A DNA stretch of 64,000 bases from Ampelocalamus luodianensis. Lineage: Eukaryota; Streptophyta; Magnoliopsida; Poales; Poaceae. How positions within the stretch are numbered: the stretch's first letter is position 1; the number at the start of each line of letters is the position of its first letter. Location: positions 38,196,520 through 38,260,519 of the forward strand of contig CM070625.1 of NCBI GenBank assembly GCA_036346255.1, read 5' to 3'. Positions 48,488 through 59,655 of this stretch are shown piece by piece. A model generated the notes under the pieces. That model ran no database searches, was not told the DNA's origin, and saw only the letters and a list, made by a program, of their open reading frames with translations. The position numbers were made by a program, and so were the translations under genes.

Positions 48488-48578
48488 CCCTTCTTCTCCC
48501 TCTTCTTCTCTTCTCTTCTCCCTCTCCTTCTTCTTCCTTCTCTTCCTTTCTCCTTCTTCTTCCTCCTTGGCCGGCTGC
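48488..48578 (+). repeat. Pyrimidine-rich tract in element III 3' LTR
   Basis: The plus strand is nearly all C and T (CTTCTTCTCCCTCTTC repeats) for about 90 bp, followed by a G-rich stretch to 48760. On the element sense strand it is purine-rich. The same tract is at 55771-55861. It can form unusual structures, but no function is shown. Confidence 0.7.
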
Positions 48579-48950
48579 AATGGAGCTCCTTCTCCTCCTT
48601 GGCCAGCAGCAATGGAGGTGGTGGGGGGATGGAGAGGGGCGCAAGGGAGGGTGGAGGGGAGGTGGAGAGGTGGAGAGGGGTGGCGGCGGTTGGGAGTGGG
48701 GAGGAAAGGGGAGGAAGGGTGCGGCTAGGGTTTGGGGGGGAGAAAAGGGGTGTTCTCCCCCCTTGGCCGGCCACACTTGGGCCCCTATGGGCCAAGCCCA
48801 GGCCCAGGTTGAGGTGATAGCTGCAAAACCCCCCTCTCAAGCTGATTATTTGAGTAACTTCTATAAGGTCCTTCCCGAAACTCCATTTGATTCTCTCCCG
48901 ATCGATTAAACTTTCCCGACTAGACGTTGTAACACTTTCGGAGTATTACA

Positions 48951-48966
48951 TTCTACCCCCCTTAAC
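48951..48966 (-). other. Polypurine tract of element III
   Basis: Plus-strand TTCTACCCCCCTTAAC directly beside the LTR end is the complement of the plus-strand primer purine tract. It corresponds to the tracts of elements I and II. Confidence 0.8.
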
Positions 48967-49219
48967 AGGATTCGACCTCGAATCTAAACTCCAAACCTCA
49001 AGAAATAAAACCGAGACTGGAAACTTAGCAACCAGGGTACGCACCTGAGATGAACAAATCCGGATAAAGCTCACGCATGCGAGACTCCAGTTCCCAAGTG
49101 GCCTCCCTTTCTGTCTGCTGCGACCAAAGCACCTTAACGTATTTCAAAGTTTTGTTCCTCAACTCTTTTTCGATCTTTCCGACTGCACGGTTTAGACTCA
49201 AATGTCGATCTGGTCAATG

Positions 49220-49496
49220 GTTAGGGTTCTAATGAAACATGATGCTCGATCACGAAGGAACTTTCTCAACATAGACACATGAAAACGTTATGCACTCCTC
49301 GCATAGCCTCGGTAGGTCTAAGCGGTATGCCAACTTCCGATCCGATCCAAGATCGTGAATGGCCCAACGTACCTCGGGCTAAGCTTCCTTTGGTACCGAA
49401 CTCGACAACACCTTTAGTGGGGGACACTCTCAGGAGCACCTGATCTCCCACTTCAAATTCTAAGTCTCTTCTCCTCACATCCGCATAACTCTTCAT
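49220..49496 (-). pseudogene. Integrase C-terminal module of element III
   Basis: The frame holds SYADVRRRDLEFEVGDQVLL, RVSPTKGVVEFGTKGSLA and a damaged GPF region, RGTLGHSRSW. It then has VGIPLRPTEAMRGVHNVF, the usual C-terminal extension of gypsy integrases. A chromodomain should follow at 49000-49220. I see only weak coding signal there, so the end of the polyprotein is degraded. Confidence 0.75.
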
Positions 49497-49499
49497 GCG

Positions 49500-50780
49500 C
49501 TTTGAGTCGCTAATAAATTCTGTCTCACCAAGGCCACTCGTTCAACCGTCTTTTGCACCCACCGGTCCCAAACGCCTTCTCACCCGGCTTCCCGACAAAG
49601 AGGTGACTGCACTTACGCCCATATAAAACCTCAAATGGAGCGGCTTTTATGCTCGAATGATAGCTGTTATTGTACGCAAACTCTGCCAATGGCAATTGAT
49701 CCTCTCAACTACCTTTCCAAGACAGGACACATGACCTCAACATGTCCTCCAGGGTTTGAATAGTGCGCTCTGACTGCCCATCTGTCTGAGGATGGAAAGC
49801 TGTACTAAGGCAGAGTTGTGTGCCCAAGGCACTCGCAAACTCTCCCAAAACTTGGATACGAACTTGGCATCCCTGTCAGAAATGATGGTCTTTGGCACTC
49901 CATGCAATCTCACAATCTCCCGCAAATAGATAGGATCCAAATCGCTAGCTGAATTAGTCGTGCGGATGGGAATAAAATGTGCAGACTTGCTGAATCGATC
50001 CACTATAACCCAAACTGCATCCTTACCTCGCGGTGAACGAGGCAACGCAACAACAAAATCCATAGAAATATCATCCCATGGCCATTGGGGTACCTCCAAA
50101 GGTTGCAATAACCTGCGGGGACGTTTATGTTCAGCCTTCACCTGCTGACAAACACCACAAGAGGCTACATAATTGGCAATATCCACTTTCATTCTTTTCC
50201 ACCAGAAATTCAGCTTCAAATCACAGTACATCTTCGTCTCTCCTGGATGAACAGTATACGGAGTGCGATGTGCCTCCTTTAAGATGTCATCCTTAACTCC
50301 TGCTTTCTGTGGCACGCATAATCGTCCCTTGAATCGCAATGCTCCACACCCATCCAAACTAAAATCTCCTTCCTTGCCCAAATTCAGACGTCTCCTGACT
50401 CTTTGCAATAACGGGTCACTCTGTTGTGCTTCCCGCACACGCTCTGGAATGGCTGACTCTAAGATCAACTGGATCTCAGCATGAGCCGAACCTGCATAGC
50501 AATAAGATATCCCCATGCGGTCAAAATCCGCAACTAGACAATCCAATGTAGCCGGTGTCGCCTTGCGACTAAGAGCATCAGCCACCACATTGGCTTTGCC
50601 TGGATGATACTGAATCGTGAGATCATAATCCTTGATCAGCTCTAACCACCTTCTCTGCCTTAGATTCAAGTCCCTCTGCGTAAAGATGTATTTCAGGCTT
50701 TTGTGATCCGTAAAGACATCATAAGACTCACCATAGAGATAATGCCTCCAAAGCTTCAAGGCGAACACCACCGCAGCCAA
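49500..50780 (-). pseudogene. RNase H (C-terminal half) and integrase of element III
   Basis: A 347-residue frame (50780-49737) has FALKLWRHYLYGESYDVFTD, RWLELIKDYDLTIQYHPGKA and VADALSRK (RNase H). It then has the integrase HHCC finger (AHRTPYTVHPGETKMY, SCGVCQQVK), DISMDFVVALPRSPRGKDAV (first catalytic Asp), VWVIVDRFSKSAHFIPI, and LHGVPKTIISDRDAKFVSKF (second Asp). A frame change near 49850 breaks the core before the catalytic Glu. Remnants of the HPQTDGQ-type and YNNSY-type blocks continue to about 49560 in another frame. This is the best preserved integrase in the window up to that break. Confidence 0.9.
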
Positions 50781-50789
50781 TTCTAAATC

Positions 50790-51900
50790 ATGTGTTGGGT
50801 AGTTCGCTCATGTTTCTTCAATGCCTAGACGCATAAGCGTAACCTTACCATCTTGCATGAGCACACACCCAACCCAACTCGAGAAGCATCGGAATAGATC
50901 GTGAATCGCTTCCCGGCTCAGAATAGTGAGAACAGTGCGATCACTAGCTTTTCCTTCAAAATAAGAAAATCTGCGTTCACAATCCTCATCCCACCGAAAC
51001 TTCACATCTTTCGTGTGAGCACGGACAACGGCCGCAATTATGGAGAAATCTGCACAAAACGCCGATAATAGCTCGCCATACCAAGGAAGCTTCTCACTTC
51101 TTTGGCGTTAGTCGGCCTTCCCCATTCTACCACTGTGGAGATTTTACTTGGATCAACCGATATTCCTTATCATTTATAACATGCCCCAAGAATCCCACCT
51201 CGGACATCCGAACTCGCACTTTTAAGCTTGGCATAAAATCTATTTTCTCTTAACGTCTCCAACACCATCCTCGGATGACGCTCATGCTCAACTTCGGTCT
51301 TTGAATAGATCAAGATATCATCAATAAAGACGACGACAAAATCATCCAAATACTCATGCAACATCCTGCTCATAGTCTCCATGAAAGCAAAGGGGGCATT
51401 CGTTAGTCCAAAAGACATAACTTTAAATTCAAAGTGCCCATACCTTGTAGAGAACGCCGCTTTCTCGATATCCTCTTCTCGGACAGAATCGATTATAGCC
51501 CGATCGAAGGTCTATCTTTGAAAATACCCTTGCCCCTCTCAACTGATCAAATAAATCTTCAATACGGGGTAAAGGGTATTTATTCTTGATGGTCAGCTGG
51601 TTGAGTGCACGGTAATCAATACACATGCGCCAACTACCATCCTTATTTTTGGTAAATAAAACCGGAGCTCCCCACGGAGATATGCTAGGTCGAATAAGAT
51701 CCTTCGCCCTTAATTCATCCAATTGCTTCTTTAGTTCCTCCTGGAAAGGACGTGCCAGACGGTAAGGGGTCATAGAAACCGGTCGGGCACCCGGTACTAA
51801 ATCAATTCGGAACTCCACTGGACGTGGTGGGGGCATCCCTGGCAACTCTGCTGGAAAAACATCTAAGAATTCTCGAACCACCGAAATTAATTCTGTAGTC
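50790..51900 (-). pseudogene. Reverse transcriptase and RNase H start of element III
   Basis: The RT starts within the long frame ending at 51429, with FRIDLVPGARPVSMTPYRL, NKDGSWRMCIDYRALNQL, KNKYPLPRIEDLFDQLRG and FSKIDLRSGY. It continues in the frame 51418-51170 with MSFGLTNAPFAFMETMSRML and VVVFIDDILIYSKTEVEHER (catalytic D-D). The connection and first RNase H motifs are damaged (51005-50808), with WVGCVLMQDGKV still readable. At least four frame changes occur in 1.1 kb. Confidence 0.88.
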
Positions 51901-52400
51901 AAAGAGGAACTCGACTTTCCCACCAGAGACAAAAGAAACCCACTCTTCGCGGCTCGACTACCAGGATACAGACTAGCCAGCACGCAAAGAGAGTAAGAGG
52001 GGGCACTCCCTTGAAATACTACCTCCTGCCCAGAAGGTGCCTGCAAGGATACTGTCTTCCAGAAACAGGATATAACCGCTCGATAGCTATGCAACCAGTC
52101 CATACCCAGAATAACATCAAACGACTCCATCTTCATGACCATTAGATTAGCAATAAATTCTTCCCCATCCAAGGAGATCACACAACCAGGACAAACTGTG
52201 GAGCTAGAAAGGATTCCCCCAGGAGAGTTAACTAAAACTGACTGAGCTATAGACTGCAAACTCAACTTGGCCCTGCTAGCAAACTCTAACGATACAAAAG
52301 AGAAAGTAGCTCCAGAATCAAAAAGTACAAATGCCTCCACTGAGTCCACTAGGAGCGTACCTGTCACCACATCGGGACGACCCGCCGACTCTGCCGTCGG
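51900..52400 (-). pseudogene. Aspartic protease region of element III
   Basis: This lies inside the 448-residue frame 52775-51429. It has VVTGTLLVDSVEAFVLFDSG then ATFSFVS (active site D-S-G), CVISLDGEEFIANLMVMKME and FDVILGMDWLHSYRAVISC. The frame is open from here through the first RT blocks, so protease and RT are fused, as is normal for a gypsy Pol. Confidence 0.88.
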
Positions 52401-53785
52401 CATGGCATAAGAAACTGCTGCTGGGGCGGAAGGAGCCCCAACACCCTGGTATGGGGGCGCGGCGGCTGCAGGAGGTGCTGAAGGTGCCGCAACTGGAAAC
52501 GGTGCCGCAGGGACCGGTGGCCAAAAGTACCCTGGCGGTGGAATACCCCCAGGATAAGGAAGGTAAGATCGCGGTGACCCGGGGCGAGTAGGAGTGGCCG
52601 CTAACATCTGCACTGAACCCCGAGATGAAGCCGCCGCTCGTGCCGATGGCGGATCGCTCCCACTTGATCGCACTGGCAGGATTCCGCCGACAAACCAAAG
52701 CCTTGTGGCCCTCCCGACCACAGTGGCGACAAGAACCCGACCAAGAACACTCCGAAGCACGATGTTCATTACCACACTTGAAACATTTCATCCCTTGCCC
52801 TGGAACCAGACGCAATCTAGGAGCACTCGCCGAAGGTCGAAAAGAAGAGGATGACTGTGGCCTTGCGGACTTGGACTTGAAAGAATTCTGCGGGCCCTTG
52901 AACTTCTTGTAAACTGGTTTCGTGATGACCCACTTCCTCCCCAAAACTCTTCTTCCGATCGCCACTGCATCCTCTGGACCATGGTACCTCCTGCACTGTA
53001 AATCTTCCCAAGCCGCATTTCAAGTTCCATGCCCGAGCTTGCTCTACTAGGGAGCCAAAGTCACGCAGCCCAAAGCCCCCAAAACTCGGCGAAACTCACT
53101 GTCTCGAGACCTCTACGAAATCTCTTGGCCTTCTCCACCTCATTAGTAGCCACCGCCGAACAAAGCGGATCAGGTTGTTAAAACCCGCCTCATATTCGAC
53201 ACTTGTCATCTTGCCACGCTTGTAGCTTTGCAATGAAACCTCCATCCTCTCCACAAACGAGGCAGATAAAACCTCCTCCGGAATTGCTCCACAAACAACT
53301 CCCAAGTAATCGGACCATGGGCGAAGTCCTAGCCGGCGTGACTCCTTCCCACCGAATATCTGCTGCCCTTGAGCCGAAGGCGACAAACTGCGCCTCATTT
53401 ACAAGTCATCCCTAGAGCTCCAAAATGCCTCTCCATGTGTCGCAGACGCTTAGTCGCATCAATCGGCGTGCTCGACCCGTCGAAGGTGTCCAACCTCAAA
53501 GCATTCCATCGGTGTAGCCCCATGGCAACGCCGCAGGCCGCCGCAGAGCCACCATGGGAGCGACGACGAGAACCGTGGCGGGCTCGATTCTCTTGCATGC
53601 GGATGCAACCTCTTCCTCGACCCGCAGGCTAGCCTCCCAGCCTCTGAGTTACGAACTTCCGGCGGGGCATTGCACTGCCTAGCCCGCACCCTACCTACCG
53701 CCACGACCACGACCACGGCCTCCACCCTTGCCATCTCTAAACAATCACAAACATGACAAAATAATTTAAACAATAAGCACAACAA
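52400..53785 (-). pseudogene. Gag of element III
   Basis: The likely start is MARVEAVV at 53733, where a neighbouring frame gives Gly/Arg repeats. The capsid part has WNALRLDTFDGSSTPIDATK and RLRHMERHFGALGM (53598-53395), then CGAIPEEVLSASFVERMEVS and LQSYKRGKMTSVEYEAGFNN (53398-53150). A Ser/Arg linker and two zinc knuckles follow (near 52800-52700): CFKCGNEHRASEC, which lacks the usual GH spacing, and CRHCGREGHKALVC. A Pro/Ala-rich linker (52600-52400) leads into protease. Four or more frame changes break it. Confidence 0.85.
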
Positions 53786-53904
53786 TCAACTAAAGCACAA
53801 GTCAAACTATAATATCAACGAAACGTAAATGCAATGCAAAACCCAACCCACCTACGTGGCTTAGTGTGTCAAAATTAATGTTTCACTAACCACGGACCTA
53901 CACC

Positions 53905-53915
53905 GCTCGATACCA
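53905..53915 (-). promoter_or_regulatory. Primer-binding site of element III (tRNA-iMet, one base missing)
   Basis: Plus-strand GCTCGATACCA lacks one base of CTG compared with GCTCTGATACCA. Two bases separate it from the LTR at 53918. Confidence 0.75.
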
Positions 53916-53917
53916 AT

Positions 53918-56240
53918 CAGAACACCTCACTCCACATGAGCCTAGAATGCTACAAGAAATAAACTAACTAGAACATTCTATAAATTTTTCGACAGAACTT
54001 CCTTTGTACGAACAACAAAATCGAGGTATCAACAGATGATCAAGGCATTTATTATTATTTCTATAATCCAAGTCTTTCATGCATATAAAATAATCGTTCG
54101 ATTGTAACCAATTAACATCATTCTCTTAACCATGAATAATCCAACATCCAACATCATAAAACATCCATAGATAGTCTCCACACAGTTATTTATTCCTAAG
54201 TGAAACTAAATAGCAATTGCATAAATGTTGTGGGGTAGTGCGTGCTTTCCAATGCCTACTCCCTCCCATGCATGACGTTCTTGCCCGAAGTACCTATAAC
54301 AAGACAAAGCAAGGGTGAGCCATACGACTCAGCAAGTATCAACAAGGTTGCAACATTCATAAAGACATAACATCTAAAAACAACTTTATTCAACACCGTT
54401 AAGACATTACAAATATTCAAATGATGATAATGCTATGCACTCTTTGATCTTTATCTCGTTTCGCATTTTACCGGTAATGCGGGGTATTCATCCGTCAATG
54501 AATTCCCATGCATGTGCCCTCTGGCACAGGGACCAAGAGCCTATACATCACATGTATAGGGACCTTTGCCCGTCATCACGATGACGGGGACCTCTGTATC
54601 CATTGCCCACATTCCATAAATGCGGGGACCTCAAGCCTGTCATTACATATGACAGGGACCTCAACATTGTACTCTTGGTCACCACGTGACCAAGTCTCAA
54701 AATGCTCCAACATGCATAAGATCTACAACATCATATTTCCAATATCATAACTCAATATGTAGTCAGGGTATGTAAACAATAGCATCATGAAGGAACCTTA
54801 AACATAACTCGCAAGCATCAACACAACTAGAATCATCTCCACAACACATTCACGTGGCAATGATGAACAATACACCACTCAATCATGACATGCAACCAAT
54901 ACTACACATAAACCCGAATACTTGCCTCAACCGCGCGAGAACGGCGGACGCGAAGTGGGTGCTGCCCTTGGGATCTCGCTGCCACCTGGACAAGAAGATA
55001 ACCCCAAACTAAGAATAGCATACTGGACCAAAATCATACATCACATTACAATCGAAATCGCTAATCTTCTTATCACGTCTAGCTTTTCTAATTTCTAGCG
55101 ATCGGTCACTGCGGACAGCAGACTTCAAAAATTCATAAATTTCTGCTCAGGAGTCCAAATAGGATGATCTTGGACAATCTGAAAATCTAATTAAAATGTC
55201 TAAATAAACTTAGTTGGGGAGACCCTCTGATTCGGCCATCTACCAGACCTACCAATCTATTTAATCAGAGCAAACATTTCACGTCGGGTTTCTGGACAGC
55301 GACAAAGAAACTATCATAACTTTCTCTACGTTCGTCCGAATTCAGTGATCTTTAGCTTTCCTGAAATCTAAGAGGATTAGCCTCGTTTTTCGTTATGGTG
55401 AGACCCTCTGGAAACCCCTCTAAATATGCGCTTCTATCAGGTTAACCAACACTAGCAAATCTGCTTCTCTCCAGAAACACAGAAATACTAATAAATTCAT
55501 AACTTTGGCTACCGAAGTCCGAATGACTTGATTCTTGTCGGCAATGAAAGGTAACTACGATAGCTACAACTTTCTAGGAGACACCAAGACCCAAATCTGC
55601 CTCTAACCTAATCAAAACCGACAAACTTCACTGCTGCAGAATATCGACGAACTGACATCCGAAAATTAGACAACTAGAAATTGACCTAAAGCAAAGAACC
55701 ACGGGTTACCCTTGCCGAAACGAAGAGAGTACACAGCGGGGATGATGACCACCACGCTTCCGCTGCGGATCCCTTCTTCTCCCTCTTCTTCTCTTCTCTT
55801 CTCCCTCTCCTTCTTCTTCCTTCTCTTCCTTTCTCCTTCTTCTTCCTCCTTGGCCGGCTGCAATGGAGCTCCTTCTCCTCCTTGGCCAGCCGCAATGGAG
55901 GTGGTGGGGGGATGGAGAGGGGCGCAAGGGAGGGTGGAGGGGAGGTGGAGAGGTGGAGAGGGGGTGGCGGCCGGTTGGGAGTGGGGGGAGGAAAGGGGGA
56001 GGGAAGGGTGCGGCTAGGGTTTGGGGGGGAGAAAAGGGGTGTTCTCCCCCCTTGGCCGGCCACACTTGGGCCCCTATGGGCCAAGCCCAGGCCCAGGTTG
56101 AGGTGACAGCTGCAAAAACCCCCCTCTCAAGCTGATTATTTGAGTAACTTCTATAAGGTCCTTCCCGAAACTCCATTTGATTCTCTCCCGATCGATTAAA
56201 CTTTCCCGACTAGACGTTGTAACACTTTCGGGGTATTACA
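53918..56240 (-). repeat. 5' LTR of element III
   Basis: This direct repeat of 46632-48950 begins CAGAACACCTCACTCC (TGTAACACC expected) and ends GGGGTATTACA, followed by the AATAG target duplication. It has the better copy of the eight-hairpin run (54462-54694) and the pyrimidine tract (55771-55861). The two LTRs are almost the same. Confidence 0.9.
54462..54694. repeat. Run of eight consecutive hairpins, element III 5' LTR
   Basis: The stems, in plus order, are CGCATT/AATGCG; GGGTATTCAT/ATGAATTCCC (one mismatch here); TGTGCC/GGCACA (54513-54528); CCTATACAT/ATGTATAGG (54540-54560); CCCGTCAT/ATGACGGG (54569-54588); CCCACATT/AATGCGGG (54606-54626, one A-C mismatch); CCTGTCAT/ATGACAGG (54636-54656); CTTGGTCAC/GTGACCAAG (54674-54694). 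Loops are 3-8 bases. Spacers are 8-19 bases and most begin GGGACC. Stem sequences differ from each other, so this is not a simple tandem repeat. It lies in the later half of the LTR in the sense direction, so it is likely transcribed. Confidence 0.88.
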
Positions 56241-56365
56241 AATAGGATTTGCCTCTCAAACCTCACCAAGTGCAACACATGCACAAATGGGAGTAGAGGG
56301 CTTGCTCTTAGCTCAATAGAATGTATATAGCACCAGCAACCTTCCCCTCACACGGCCTAGGTGGG

Positions 56366-56373
56366 TATATATA
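56366..56373 (-). promoter_or_regulatory. TATA box of copia LTR copy 2
   Basis: Minus-strand TATATATA in GGGCTATATATACCC, about 60 bp downstream (in sense) of the last CGGTCAGACCG dyad. It would drive the Gag transcript of unit 1 to the left, with element III inserted in the leader. Confidence 0.6.
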
Positions 56374-57552
56374 GCCCACACACAAAAACTAGCCGTTGGG
56401 AGAAGATTTTGACGAAAAACAGCAAGGCCGGTCTGACCGCAGGCAAATGGCCGGTCAGACCGCACCCCCTCCAATGGCTATAAAACTAGCCGTTGGGGGA
56501 CCTTCGGTCTGACCGCCAACCAATGGCCGGTCGGGCCGGCCAGCCGATCAGACCGCCCGTAACACGCTGGTCAGACCGCACCAGCCGAAACCAGAAAATC
56601 AGCTTTATGGAAAAAGCTGACCGGGTCCTTGACCCGAGGGTCCGGTCAGACCGCACTCACAACTCCGGTCAGACCGCTCATCCAATTTCCAGAAAAACAT
56701 CACTCTCTGGAAAAACTTGACCGCGGCGATTATCCGCGAGTCCGGTCAGTCCGGCCATACAACACCGGTCAGACCGCATCAGAGATCAACTCAGAATTTT
56801 GCATTTCTTTTTCAACTCAAATTTGCAAAACACATTTGCAAAAGATATGAAATGCAAACAAGGCATGTAGGCCAGATTCTCAACAAGTTGCAAAACACAT
56901 TTGCCAACTTTTAGAATCAAACCACAAAATGCACTTCGCTTCAACTCAATTTGCAAAACACATTTGCCAAATTGACGCACTATGCGAACAACGATAAAAG
57001 CGAGATTCTCAACAAGTTGCAAAACACATTTGCCAACTTTTAGAATCAACGCCACAAGTTGCACTTCGCTTCAACTCAATTTGCAAAATACATTTGCACA
57101 ATTGACAAGCGATGCAAACAACGATAAAAGCGAGATTCTCAACAAGTTGCAAAACACATTTGCCAACTTTTAGAATCAACGCCACAAGGAATAAGGTACA
57201 TGGACTTAAACCATTTGCAAAACACATTTGCAAACTCAAGTCACATGCTACAAGGAATAACCATGAGCCTCAACTATTTGCAAAACGCATTCGCAAATAT
57301 AGGCACCATGTTAAGTTGAGCTAGAGCAAACACAATGAGCTATCAACACATGACTTACTCAAACTACTAGTTAAGACCCCTCTTAATAGTACGGCAACCT
57401 ATACTAGCAATCCGGTCTACAACCAAACACCAAGACCGGTATAAGACTAGGAACACATCCTTAGCCCTAGCTAGTCATACCTTTGCCTTGCACACTTTCT
57501 TGAAGCTTGATGATGCACATCCACACTTCAAGTCCGGGTCCTTGACTTGACA

Positions 57553-57900
57553 ATCATCAACACATGATGATTTCCTTTGCTTCGGGATCTCGACTTGATG
57601 TCCATCAACACGTGATGACATCTTCCATCCCGAGTCTTGATATGCATCAACACATGATGCATTCTTCACTTGACTTCCATCAACACATGATGAGTCTTCT
57701 CTTGACTTGATGATCAACCAATGATCATCTCATGTTTTTGAACTTGACACGCATCAACTCATGATGCATCCTTTACTTCAAGCTCTTCTTCAACATCATC
57801 AACCCATGGTGATCTTCCTCTTCTTGAACCTCATCAACGCATGATGATTTCTTCTTCTTCAAGAATCTTGACTTGATGACAATCAGCTCATGATGTCATC
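57553..57900. repeat. Array of nine hairpins with ATCA-loop-TGAT core, copy 2
   Basis: This is the same array as 5140-5484, with a few point changes (one loop is AGCTCA instead of AACTCA, and one GATG arm reads GGTG). Arm pairing is kept in most units. The ORF across it, with SSCVDGSQVKN-type repeats, is a by-product of the repetition. Confidence 0.8.
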
Positions 57901-59037
57901 CAAAGTCTTCAACCACCTAGAACATAACCTATTCATCCAACTCTTGAAAAACGTTAGTTCTACAAGGTGATTGTCATTAATTACCACAACAAACCATTAA
58001 CCAATAATGGTGGGACAAGATACCACAATCTTTCCCTCTTTGGTAATTGATGACAACCAACACAATTACAGATAATTGAATGTAATTGGTATGAGTATAT
58101 ATAACCACGAAGTTATATATATACACTCAAGAGTTATGTTTCAAAGTAGATCACAAAGATCAATACTAATGAAACAACAAGGTCATGAGTATATATGAAC
58201 TACACATGTTATATATACCAAATAAGAGTGTATACAAACTACACAAGTTGTATATACTCACATGAATATATTAACTATGCAAGTTAGATATATTCAATGA
58301 TATATGAGCATATATGAACTACACAAGTCTCATATGCTGACATAAGAGTATATATGAACTACACATGTTATATATACCAAATATGAGTGTATACAAACTA
58401 CACAAGTTGTATATACTCACATGAATATATTAACTATGCAAGTTAGATATATTCTCATATACCCATATGAATATATTAACTACACAAGTTAAATATATTC
58501 AAGGATATGTTTCAAAGTAAGGATCCCAAATATATGTGAAGAAAGAATATGAATCAATACTAATGAAACCACAAAATATAGAATGAACTCCCCCTAAATG
58601 TGTGCATACACAAATGTGTAAAGGAACATATGCACATATCCAAGTTAACCTTTTTGGTGGAGTTTAACCTATATTTTGGATCCGAGAATGCAACAATATA
58701 CAATAAAAGGAAGTAGAATGCATACCTTTTGTATTCTTATCTTTATATCCAAACGAGACTAAGTAATTGATAATCAATAGAATTGTTAGTCTCACAAATA
58801 GATTTGTCATTAATGAATACATACTGTTTGGATTTTTGCTTTTATATTCAAGCTAAGACTAAACATAATATAACAATAGGAGTGTTAGTCTCACACTTGC
58901 ATGCCTTCATGATTTTCACCTTTATATCCAAATAAGACTACACAATATGTATATCAATAAAAGTGTTAGTCTCCTAATTAGATTTATCATTAATCACCAA
59001 AACTCCATTAACACATAATGGTGGGTCTAGATCTTTC

Positions 59038-59650
59038 AATCTCCCCCTTTTTGGTGTTTGATGACAAATCCATCATTAATAGCAACATTTGGATATAAGT
59101 CAACATATGATAAGAAAGAAAACATATTTGACTATATGTATGCACAAAACTTAGAGAAAGAATTCTCCCACTTAAGGCATCACAAGAGATCAAATAAGAA
59201 CATCCAAATGTAGCTCATACAAATTCTCCCCCTTTTGGCATTAAATACCATAAATCCAAAACAAATCTTAAGCCAAAAGAGAGTCTCTGTAATAACCATA
59301 GAGCTAGGCAATAGAATTCATATGATTTTGATCATCGAAATATTCTTCCCTTTTATGATCTATGCAAGATATAAGGTGAGAACATTCTCCCTTTATTGGC
59401 AATTAAACACCAAAGGATCCAAAATAAAGCAAAAGCCAAAGAAGAGACTTTTCAAGGTAGTTTTCCCATATAATAGTTTACTCAATAAATTTTAAATAAA
59501 ACTCAAATAGGTTTTCAATAGATTTTATAAAACCTTTTGGAAAAACTCCCGCTTACACAAAGGTTCCACTCCTTTGACACACAAAGGATTTCTTCGTCCA
59601 CTTAGTTTCTTTGCTTTTGACACACAAATGCATTCTCCCCCATTTTCTTT
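59038..59650 (-). other. Cluster of multiple polypurine tracts
   Basis: On the minus strand, G-rich purine tracts occur near 59041 (AAAAAGGGGGAGATTG), 59226 (AAAAGGGGGAGAAT), 59344, 59387, 59546 and 59635. Multiple purine tracts before the 3' LTR are a known Sirevirus trait. The first of them is followed by a sequence similar to the LTR end, so it is an alternative LTR boundary. Confidence 0.65.
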
Positions 59651-59655
59651 GTGTA

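Larger units (their letters stand above)
46632..48950 (-). repeat. 3' LTR of element III
   Basis: This direct repeat of 53918-56240 begins at GCGAACACC (the first bases differ from TGTAACACC) and ends GAGTATTACA. It holds a run of eight hairpins (47188-47414) and a pyrimidine-rich tract (48488-48578). A GC-rich end contains GGCCGGCC and GGGCCAAGCCCAGGCCC. No TATA box is obvious. The ORFs across the pyrimidine tract encode only low-complexity residues and are not genes. Confidence 0.88.
38302..56240 (-). mobile_element. Element III: minus-strand gypsy element with an 8 kb duplicated block inside
   Basis: The outer ends TGTAACACCCC (38302) and TATTACA (56240) are flanked by AATAG, so one insertion event is clear. 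Inside, the order is a 280-bp LTR start (38302-38581), an 8 kb block copied from 29385-37460 (38582-46631), a full LTR (46632-48950), the coding region (48951-53917) and a full LTR (53918-56240). The 46632-56240 part alone is a complete element without matching flanks on its left. It encodes Gag with two zinc knuckles, protease, RT, RNase H, integrase and a C-terminal module, all with some frameshifts. The extra block arose by duplication and deletion, by recombination, or by misassembly. Confidence 0.85.
56241..58027 (-). mobile_element. Copia LTR copy 2, right piece
   Basis: This continues 37541-38301 after element III. It holds the TATA box (56366-56373), the CGGTCAGACCG array (56427-56780), the TTTGCAAA dyad array (56819-57299) and the nine-hairpin array (57553-57900). 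It is nearly the same as 3830-5611. The right end at ACCACA (58027) is next to the complement of a purine tract; a second candidate end lies at 59038. Confidence 0.8.

Noticed and set aside
48403..48909. ORFs of 99-156 residues on both strands over the pyrimidine tract (also 55686-56176)
   Set aside because: Low-complexity Ser/Leu, Lys/Glu or Pro translations of one CT/GA tract; no domain.
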